A stretch of 6,303 bases of DNA from JAFMIT01 sp049421205. GTDB taxonomy: Bacteria > Actinomycetota > Actinomycetes > S36-B12 > UBA5976. Each line of letters opens with the position of its first letter. Position 1 is the stretch's first letter. Position numbers and translations under genes: made by a program. Shown piece by piece: positions 1 to 4,848 of this stretch. The stretch covers positions 1-6,303 of the forward strand of contig JBMSMQ010000043.1 of NCBI GenBank assembly GCA_049421205.1, written 5' to 3'. The notes below the pieces were generated by a model. It worked only from the letters and a program-made list of their open reading frames with translations. It did no database searches and had not been told where the DNA came from.

Positions 1-947
1 ATGAACGTAAGGCGACCTGGGATTTTGTTCGGATTTAACTTACGGGCTAAAGCCAATGCGTCTTCTGCAGTGGTTGAAGGGCCCAATTTAACGCCGATGG
101 GGTTTTGGATTCGTGAGGCGAAATCAATATGTGCGCCATCCAATTGGCGAGTTCTATCACCAATCCACACAAAGTGACCCGAAACGGCATAGGGCAAATT
201 TGTTCTTGAATCAACTCGAACAAGTGGTTTTTCATAGTCCAATACCAACGCTTCATGGGCTGCGAAAAATTCAGTTCTGCGAAACTCCTCTGGATCTCTT
301 CCGGTTGCTGAAACAAAGGAAAGCGCACGATCAATCTCTCGCGCTACACGTTCGTAGTGTTGGCCGACCGACGAATCTAGGACAAAACTTTGATTCCATG
401 AGTGAACCATGCGCAAATCTGCAAATCCACCTTGCGTAAAAGCTCGTACAAGGTTCAACGTTGCACACGAAGCGTGATATGCATCCACAAGCCGCATCGG
501 ATTTGGGGTGCGGGCCGCTAGGTTAAATTCAAGGTCATTGACTCCATCCCCTTTGTAAGAAGGAAGTGTCACTCCATCTCTGGTTTCAGTGGAGTTTGAT
601 CGTGGTTTGAAGTATTGCCCTGCCATACGCCCAACCTTGACCACCGGCATACTCGCACCATATGTCAAAACAATGGCCATCTGGAGTACTGTTTGAAGTC
701 GAGCTTTGATCGAGTCTGCCGTGTTCGAAGCAAACGTTTCAGCGCAATCTCCACCCATAAGTACAAAAGATTTACCTTCAGCAACATCAGCAAGCCGTGC
801 CGTCAACGTGTCACATTCACCAGCGAAAACCAGCGGTGGAACCTGGGCCAGTTTTTGTACTGCTTTGTCCCGAGATTGAAGATCGGGCCACTCAGGTTGC
901 TGAAGCGCAGGTAGTTCTGGCCAAGTTGAGTATGCAGGAGGATTCAC
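1..947 (-). CDS. aroG: Class II 3-deoxy-7-phosphoheptulonate (DAHP) synthase, C-terminus beyond left edge
   Basis: Cytoplasmic enzyme that condenses PEP with erythrose-4-phosphate in the first step of the shikimate pathway. The frame is open for 315 codons to the window edge; about 125-130 residues of a usual ~450 are missing. Visible landmarks, numbered from the GTG at 947: QQPEWPD 16-22, PPLVFAGECD 37-46, GGDCAETF 65-72 with metal-ligand Cys68, KVGRMAGQYFKPRS from 104 with Arg107, TRDGVTLPSYKGD, WIGDRTRQLDGAH with Asp264-Arg265, and GVKLGPS with Lys287. From memory of M. tuberculosis AroG these match Cys87, Arg126, Glu283-Arg284 and Lys306 at a constant offset of 19, so the frame has no net indel against that enzyme from Cys68 onward. 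The other metal ligands (His, Glu, Asp) lie outside the window. The GTG start is the only reasonable in-frame start before the conserved region; the frame closes upstream at 1034. It lacks a good Shine-Dalgarno. The N-terminus is about 19 residues shorter than the mycobacterial enzyme, whose extra N-terminal segment takes part in feedback control. Family assignment is very secure; the start is moderately so. Confidence 0.95.
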   Translation of the reverse strand, partial: MNPPAYSTWPELPALQQPEWPDLQSRDKAVQKLAQVPPLVFAGECDTLTARLADVAEGKSFVLMGGDCAETFASNTADSIKARLQTVLQMAIVLTYGASMPVVKVGRMAGQYFKPRSNSTETRDGVTLPSYKGDGVNDLEFNLAARTPNPMRLVDAYHASCATLNLVRAFTQGGFADLRMVHSWNQSFVLDSSVGQHYERVAREIDRALSFVSATGRDPEEFRRTEFFAAHEALVLDYEKPLVRVDSRTNLPYAVSGHFVWIGDRTRQLDGAHIDFASRIQNPIGVKLGPSTTAEDALALARKLNPNKIPGRLTF

Positions 948-958
948 GCTCGTAGCGT
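946..958. repeat. Short inverted repeat at the aroG start codon
   Basis: ACGCT-CGT-AGCGT is a perfect 5 bp inverted repeat with a 3-base loop. It overlaps the proposed GTG start (947-945) of the DAHP synthase. In the mRNA it could form a small hairpin that hides the start region, but a repeat this short can arise by chance. Confidence 0.3.
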
Positions 959-1033
959 ACCGAACCTTTCGTAGTAACCACAGTGGCAGACAAAGATGAA
1001 TCGTTATTAGCGTAAGCCATTGGAAAGGTTGTT
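948..1033. promoter_or_regulatory. Divergent intergenic region aroG / pfp
   Basis: These 86 bases separate two divergent genes, so promoters for both should lie here or just inside the reading frames. I found no hexamer pair that fits a sigma-70 consensus with 16-18 bp spacing. A TATTAG at 1005-1010 is a weak -10 candidate for pfp. No operator or riboswitch was recognised. The regulatory role is inferred from gene orientation only. Confidence 0.4.
1022..1028 (+). promoter_or_regulatory. Ribosome binding site of pfp
   Basis: GGAAAGG lies 5 bases before the ATG at 1034. It is a good Shine-Dalgarno match and fixes the start of the phosphofructokinase. Confidence 0.75.
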
Positions 1034-2257
1034 ATGAGTGTCAAGAAAGTTGCTCTACTAACTGCGGGTGGTCTTGCGCCGTGTCTATCATCGGCTGTCG
1101 GTGGATTAATTGAGCGTTACACAGAACTTGCACCAGATGTTGAGATCATTGCCTATTACGGTGGATACGCGGGACTCTTGCGTGGCGAGAGTATGCACGT
1201 CACACCACAAGTTCGACGGAAGGCGCACCTTCTCCATGAGTTTGGTGGTAGTCCAATCAATAACTCACGCGTCAAACTAACGAATATTGCAGACTGTGTG
1301 AAACGTGGACTTGTCAAAGAAGGTGAAGATCCTCAACAAGTGGCGGCTGATCAATTAGTAGCGGACGGAGTTGATGTTTTACACACAATTGGCGGCGATG
1401 ACACGAACACTGCAGCAGCTGACCTTGCCGCTTTTTTACAACAAAACAATTACCCATTGACAGTCGTTGGACTTCCAAAAACCATCGATAACGATATTGT
1501 GCCTATCGCCCAAAGTTTGGGCGCATGGACTGCTGCGGATGAGGGCGCACGTTTCTTTGCCAATGTTGTTTCGGAACATTCTTCAAATCCAAATATGTTA
1601 GTCATCCATGAGGTTATGGGAAGGCATTCAGGTTGGTTAACTGCAGCAACGGCTCTCTCCTATCGACAACGCCTCAAGGACTATCAGTGGCTTGAGGAGT
1701 TCGGCGTTCCTCAATCTCGCCGAGATATCCACGCGGTCTATGTTCCAGAAGTAGCTGTTGACCTACAAAGCGAAGCACAACGTCTTCAAGAAATTCTCGC
1801 GCAACAAGGAAACGTCAATATCTTCTTATCGGAAGGAGCTGGCGTTGATGCAATAGTCGAAGAAATGATTGCACGCGGTGAAGATGTTCCACGAGATGCA
1901 TTCGGGCATGTAAAAATCGATTTGATTAATCCTGGAAATTGGTTTGGCAAACAATTTGGACCGATGATTGGTGCTGAGAAAGTACTTGTTCAAAAAAGTG
2001 GTTACTTTGCCCGTTCAGCCCCGGCAAACGAGACCGATCTAAAGTTGATTCGAGACTGTGTTCAAATTGCAGTTGATGCAGCGCTTGCAGGAATCAGTGG
2101 ACTTGTTGGTCATGATGAAGAGAGATCCGGTGAACTGAGAGCAATCGAATTTGATCGCATCAAAGGTGGAAAGCCATTTCGAATTGAAGCCAACCCTTGG
2201 TTTAAAGACCTACTGAATGACATTGGGCAGCCACAGGGACAATCAATTATTCACTAG
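1034..2257 (+). CDS. pfp: Pyrophosphate-dependent 6-phosphofructokinase (PPi-PFK)
   Basis: 407-residue phosphofructokinase that should interconvert fructose-6-phosphate and fructose-1,6-bisphosphate with pyrophosphate as phosphoryl donor, a reversible step in glycolysis and gluconeogenesis. The N-terminal nucleotide-fold motif TAGGLAPC covers 10-17. GGDDT at 120-124 carries Asp123 where ATP enzymes have Gly (Gly104 in E. coli PfkA), and PKTIDND at 148-154 carries Lys149 where ATP enzymes have Gly (Gly124). This Asp/Lys pair is the accepted signature of PPi use. Asp152 is the catalytic base (Asp127 in E. coli). MGRHSGW at 195-201 is the fructose-6-phosphate binding loop. At 407 residues it is longer than the ~340-residue PFKs usual in Streptomyces and Amycolatopsis, and its style resembles the ~400-residue PFPs I associate with proteobacteria. 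A strong Shine-Dalgarno precedes the ATG. The last 11 bases overlap the end of the convergent acyltransferase gene. Family is certain; PPi use rests on the two residues. Confidence 0.95.
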   Translation: MSVKKVALLTAGGLAPCLSSAVGGLIERYTELAPDVEIIAYYGGYAGLLRGESMHVTPQVRRKAHLLHEFGGSPINNSRVKLTNIADCVKRGLVKEGEDPQQVAADQLVADGVDVLHTIGGDDTNTAAADLAAFLQQNNYPLTVVGLPKTIDNDIVPIAQSLGAWTAADEGARFFANVVSEHSSNPNMLVIHEVMGRHSGWLTAATALSYRQRLKDYQWLEEFGVPQSRRDIHAVYVPEVAVDLQSEAQRLQEILAQQGNVNIFLSEGAGVDAIVEEMIARGEDVPRDAFGHVKIDLINPGNWFGKQFGPMIGAEKVLVQKSGYFARSAPANETDLKLIRDCVQIAVDAALAGISGLVGHDEERSGELRAIEFDRIKGGKPFRIEANPWFKDLLNDIGQPQGQSIIH

Positions 2258-2963
2258 TCTCTGTTTCTTGACTGTCAGTTGGGTGTTCCTGTAAGGCTTC
2301 TTTAGCTTTTGTTGCGTAAATGTCAACATAGGTTTGCCCACCAAGTGCTTGGATTTGTTGCATAACCAAGTTCGTTGCATCGCGCAGAGCGCCAAGGTCT
2401 TTTTCTTTTCCTTGAAAGTCTTCTAAATACATAGGCTCCCCGAAAGTAATCGTGACCCGCTTAATCTTGGGAATAAGAGTTCCCGTTGGTTGAATATCAA
2501 ATGTTCCCTTAAGTGCAACAGGAATAATTGGGACGTTTGCTTCCAAAGCAATACGGACTATGCCAGTCCTACCACGATAAAGACGGCCATCTGGAGAACG
2601 GGTTCCTTCTGGATATATCCCTAGAAGTCTTCCAGAATTAAGAATTTGAACGGCTGTAAGCACTGCAGCTTCAGATGCTCTGCCACCACTTCGGTCAATT
2701 GGAACCTGACCTACGCCCGCAAAAAACATCTTGGTGAAAAAGCCTTTGATGCCTCGTCCCGTGAAGTATTCACTTTTTGCCAAAAAGGTAATCTTTCTTG
2801 GAACTGCAAGTGGAAGAAAAATTGAGTCAGAAAACGATTGATGATTTGAAGCAATGATTGCCGCACCACGTCGCGGAATATTCTTTTTGCCAATAATTTT
2901 CGGACGATATAGGAGACGAATAAGTGGGCCGAGAAAAACTACTTTGAGTATCCAGTACAGCAC
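2247..2963 (-). CDS. plsC: 1-acyl-sn-glycerol-3-phosphate acyltransferase (PlsC family)
   Basis: 238-residue member of the PlsC/AGPAT family, which moves an acyl chain onto lysophosphatidic acid to make phosphatidic acid at the cytoplasmic membrane face. The order of motifs is complete: hydrophobic N-terminal segment 1-19 likely to sit in the membrane; block I NHQSFSD with His41 and Asp46 (HX4D catalytic pair); block II GVGQVPIDR 83-91; block III YPEGTRSPDG 117-126 with Glu119 and Arg122 for phosphate binding; block IV VPIIPVALKG 144-153. The C-terminal tail (from about 205) is polar and acidic. The GTG at 2963 is chosen because GAGAGG stands 5 bases upstream; an ATG at 3014 would run 50 bp into the glucokinase gene and add an unrelated N-terminus. 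Only one base (2964) separates it from the glucokinase stop, so the two are probably translationally coupled. Other acyl acceptors are possible within this family. Confidence 0.93.
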   Translation of the reverse strand: MLYWILKVVFLGPLIRLLYRPKIIGKKNIPRRGAAIIASNHQSFSDSIFLPLAVPRKITFLAKSEYFTGRGIKGFFTKMFFAGVGQVPIDRSGGRASEAAVLTAVQILNSGRLLGIYPEGTRSPDGRLYRGRTGIVRIALEANVPIIPVALKGTFDIQPTGTLIPKIKRVTITFGEPMYLEDFQGKEKDLGALRDATNLVMQQIQALGGQTYVDIYATKAKEALQEHPTDSQETETSE

Positions 2964-2964
2964 G

Positions 2965-3906
2965 TTAACCTCTCGCCAATGCGGATGCCCCAACGATACC
3001 CGCTTCGTTTCCAAGCCTGGCTACCCGTACTTCTGGTGTGCTTCTGAAGTTTTTTGCAGTGAGATGTGAATTCAGAGAATCAATCGCGGGCAGTAGCAAC
3101 GCGTTTCCAGCATCCGCTACACCGCCACCGAGTACAAAAATATCAGGATCGAGTAACGCGGTGAGATTGGCGATTCCTTGCCCTAACCACTTACCAAGTT
3201 CTTGATACGAGCGAAGTGCCACATCACATCCAATCAATGCGGCCTTCGTGATGTGGTGCCCTTGAATTCCATCAATACTTCCATCGCCTATCGATAGCAG
3301 TAATCCGGCAGCATCAGGTGTAGCACTTGCTAATTCGCGAGCAGTGCGAACAAGTGCGTTTCCACTCGCATACTGCTCCCAACACCCATGTTGACCACAT
3401 CCGCAGAGCAAACCATCGGGAGTAATAGTCATATGACCCACTTCAGCGGCGAGTCCCAAGCTCCCTCTGAATAACTGATGGTGTAACACCAATCCGCCAC
3501 CTAATCCAGTGCCAATAGTGAGCATCACAACGTTTTCAAATCCTTGTGCTGCGCCAAAGAGGTACTCCCCCCAGGCTGCCGCATTCGCATCATTTTCTAC
3601 AGTGATTTGCTCCCCGATTCGGTTGTTTACTTCCTCTCGCAGGTTGAGATTACGAAGTGGCAGATTGGGAGTAATGAGCACTACGTCGTTAGTTTTAGAT
3701 ACAAACCCTGGAACTGCTACACAAACATTCGCAGAAGGCGCTTCCTTTTTAAGTTCTAGTATTACATTGCAAAGCACATCCAGAATTTCGACTGTTGAAG
3801 TGCGTGGAGTATCAACTCGTAAATCTCGAACTATTTCGCCTGATTCGTTGACTAATCCGGCTGCAATTTTTGTTCCGCCAACATCTATACCGATATGTAA
3901 AGTCAT
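2965..3906 (-). CDS. glk: ROK-family glucokinase
   Basis: 313-residue sugar kinase of the ROK family; the best match is glucokinase, phosphorylating glucose to glucose-6-phosphate in the cytoplasm. DVGGTK at 8-13 is the phosphate-binding loop. ENDANAAAWGE starts at 104, with Asp106 the likely catalytic base. GTGLGGG at 132-138 is the second phosphate motif. EVGH at 155-158 followed by CGCGQHGCWE at 168-177 gives the ROK zinc site (His158, Cys168, Cys170, Cys175). DPDIFVLGGGV at 253-263 is the adenosine-side motif. There is no N-terminal helix-turn-helix, so it is a kinase rather than a ROK repressor. Length and context match Streptomyces GlkA (about 317 residues, from memory) better than the shorter actinobacterial polyphosphate glucokinases. 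Its ATG overlaps the stop of the preceding gene as ATGA, with GAAAGG at 3916-3921 upstream. Other hexoses such as mannose or N-acetyl sugars cannot be excluded. Confidence 0.93.
   Translation of the reverse strand: MTLHIGIDVGGTKIAAGLVNESGEIVRDLRVDTPRTSTVEILDVLCNVILELKKEAPSANVCVAVPGFVSKTNDVVLITPNLPLRNLNLREEVNNRIGEQITVENDANAAAWGEYLFGAAQGFENVVMLTIGTGLGGGLVLHHQLFRGSLGLAAEVGHMTITPDGLLCGCGQHGCWEQYASGNALVRTARELASATPDAAGLLLSIGDGSIDGIQGHHITKAALIGCDVALRSYQELGKWLGQGIANLTALLDPDIFVLGGGVADAGNALLLPAIDSLNSHLTAKNFRSTPEVRVARLGNEAGIVGASALARG
2969..2974 (-). promoter_or_regulatory. Ribosome binding site of plsC, inside the end of glk
   Basis: On the minus strand GAGAGG precedes the GTG at 2963 by 5 bases and sits just before the glucokinase stop codon (2967-2965). 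It decides the GTG over the longer ATG start at 3014. Confidence 0.7.
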
Positions 3907-4319
3907 GAAAATCGACCTTTCAGAAAAGACTGCACGAGTGACTCAACTACCACCTTAGAAAGGGGTTCCATGAGTTCAGGTAAGCGACTTTTGAGTTTTT
4001 CATAGCTATGTGTGACTCCCTGCAAAGCACTTTCAAAGAGCGTTGCTAATTCAGGATCAAACTTCTTGATATCGTTGAGCGTTACACATATCGGGCATAC
4101 TCCACACGTTCGAACGTCATGGATTACTTCACCTGGACTTTGACTCAAAATTCTAGTTACGCCATCAACGAATCCTGATGCCATATTTAATCCTGCTTGG
4201 ACTACTTCTGGAGTTATCAGAAAATCTCGCTCCTTTGACTCAGGTTTATCACCTGACGGCTTTTCAGGCTGTGGTGGTCCACTTGAAAGCCACCACTCTG
4301 ATGTTTGATTACTGCTCAC
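3903..4319 (-). CDS. Small CxxCxxC protein of unknown function
   Basis: 138 residues; I do not recognise a named family. Residues 1-32 are polar, rich in Pro, Ser, Glu and Lys and probably disordered. Residues 36-60 look helical and amphipathic. CGVCPIC at 72-78 gives Cys72, Cys75 and Cys78 in a CxxCxxC cluster, with His67 close by, which could bind zinc or an iron-sulfur cluster; this is inference. Residues 88-135 look like two more helices. There is no signal peptide or membrane segment. It starts with GTG, preceded by AAGG at a spacing of 6, and overlaps the upstream SRPBCC gene by 11 bp and the downstream glucokinase by 4 bp (ATGA). That tight coupling argues that it is a real expressed gene and perhaps acts with glucokinase or the lipid proteins. 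Reality of the gene is likely; function is open. Confidence 0.8.
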   Translation of the reverse strand: MSSNQTSEWWLSSGPPQPEKPSGDKPESKERDFLITPEVVQAGLNMASGFVDGVTRILSQSPGEVIHDVRTCGVCPICVTLNDIKKFDPELATLFESALQGVTHSYEKLKSRLPELMEPLSKVVVESLVQSFLKGRFS

Positions 4320-4728
4320 ATCGTGCCTTGAGGTTTTGGACAGTCGCTTTCACAATATTAGAGATACCTGCTTGTTTCATAAATGTAGGAATTGAAACGT
4401 TGATATCCGCATCAAGTTGATAATCAACAAGAGTGTCACTTCCTTGCTGCTGTAGGTTAAATGTACCGTGTAGCTTTGTCACCATCGTTGCGTTCAGCAG
4501 GGACCAAGAAACATGATGTTCTCCCCAGAGATATTGAAGCGTAAGAGTGTCGCGGAAGCCCATCCCTTCAAGTGTCATCGCAAGTTCGATTGGTCTCCCA
4601 TCGGAATCAATCCTCATCACCTGAATTTCATTGACCCCATCCATCCATGAGGGATACGACTCAACATGTGCCAAAATCTGGAAAACGGACGAAATTGGAG
4701 CGTGGATAAGAAGGGTTTGACTTGCCAT
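4309..4728 (-). CDS. SRPBCC (START/Coq10-like) family protein
   Basis: 139-residue protein of the helix-grip SRPBCC superfamily (polyketide cyclase/START-like). Such proteins form a deep hydrophobic pocket for lipids or other apolar ligands. Visible family marks: strand TLLIHAP 5-11 followed by the helix SSVFQILAHVESYPSWM 13-29 with its Tyr25-Pro26 and Trp28; paired strands through 45-110, including VSWSL 73-77 and a conserved Gly88; and a long C-terminal helix from about 115 to 136. Length and placement near fadD agree with M. tuberculosis Rv2185c (TB16.3), recalled from memory. ATG 4728 is chosen because the fold begins directly there; a start at 4872 would cross into the fadD frame and add no known domain. 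No clear Shine-Dalgarno precedes it; TACAGT ends 6 bases before the ATG, so a leaderless mRNA is possible. It is the first gene of the minus-strand operon. Ligand unknown. Confidence 0.87.
   Translation of the reverse strand: MASQTLLIHAPISSVFQILAHVESYPSWMDGVNEIQVMRIDSDGRPIELAMTLEGMGFRDTLTLQYLWGEHHVSWSLLNATMVTKLHGTFNLQQQGSDTLVDYQLDADINVSIPTFMKQAGISNIVKATVQNLKARCEQ
4326..4329 (-). promoter_or_regulatory. Ribosome binding site of the CxxCxxC protein gene
   Basis: AAGG on the minus strand is 6 bases before the GTG at 4319 and lies inside the end of the SRPBCC gene. It supports this start and translation coupled to the upstream gene. Confidence 0.5.
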
Positions 4729-4794
4729 AGCCCAACTGTAATTTCCCAGCCTTCCCGAGGCTACTTGCCGGTAGATAAAAATTACACCCACTAA

Positions 4795-4829
4795 TGGCAG
4801 AAAGAACAGACGTTGGCTAAGTTCTGCCA
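4795..4829. repeat. 8 bp inverted repeat upstream of fadD
   Basis: TGGCAGAA (4795-4802) and TTCTGCCA (4822-4829) are perfect inverted arms around 19 bases. The repeat ends 8 bases before the fadD Shine-Dalgarno. It could be an operator for a dimeric repressor, or a stem in the 5' leader; the sequence alone does not decide. Confidence 0.5.
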
Positions 4830-4837
4830 AACATACC

Positions 4838-4843
4838 GGGAGG
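4838..4843 (+). promoter_or_regulatory. Ribosome binding site of fadD
   Basis: GGGAGG is 5 bases before the GTG at 4849. It is the strongest Shine-Dalgarno match in the window and sets the start of the acyl-CoA synthetase. Confidence 0.8.
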
Positions 4844-4848
4844 CCTTC

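Larger units (their letters stand above)
4729..4848. promoter_or_regulatory. Divergent intergenic region SRPBCC operon / fadD
   Basis: These 120 bases separate the start of the minus-strand operon from the plus-strand acyl-CoA synthetase and must serve both. For the operon, TACAGT (4740-4735 on the minus strand) lies 6 bases before the ATG and could be a -10 box for a leaderless mRNA, but its -35 region (TAGCCT at 17 bp spacing) is poor. An A/T-rich patch at 4771-4783 and an inverted repeat at 4795-4829 are the other noticeable elements. Promoter positions are not resolved. Confidence 0.45.

Noticed and set aside
47..334. Minus-strand open frame in another phase inside aroG
   Set aside because: It overlaps the conserved frame on the same strand and shows no protein family features.
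113..439. Plus-strand open frame of 108 codons opposite aroG
   Set aside because: It is antisense to the clearly conserved DAHP synthase frame, has no recognisable domain and no Shine-Dalgarno of note; it is a shadow.
615..914. Plus-strand open frame of 99 codons
   Set aside because: Also antisense to conserved DAHP synthase motifs, including the GGDCAETF region; its composition looks like random translation.
1..947. Possible frameshifted or broken DAHP synthase
   Set aside because: A codon-by-codon reading of the minus strand gives one uninterrupted conserved frame from 947 to the window edge; it is only cut by the window.
1039..1044. Perfect TTGACA on the minus strand as a -35 box for aroG
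   Set aside because: It lies inside the pfp coding region and no -10-like hexamer occurs 16-18 bp downstream (AATGGC or neighbours), so it is probably chance.
2964..3014. Longer N-terminus of the acyltransferase from ATG 3014
   Set aside because: It would overlap the glucokinase end by 50 bp and add residues unlike PlsC proteins; the GTG at 2963 has a well-placed GAGAGG.
3509..3958. Plus-strand open frame of 149 codons opposite glucokinase
   Set aside because: Length alone is tempting, but it is antisense to the DANAAAWGE and GTGLGGG motifs of the ROK kinase, and its Ser/Thr-rich sequence is the usual mirror of a conserved gene.
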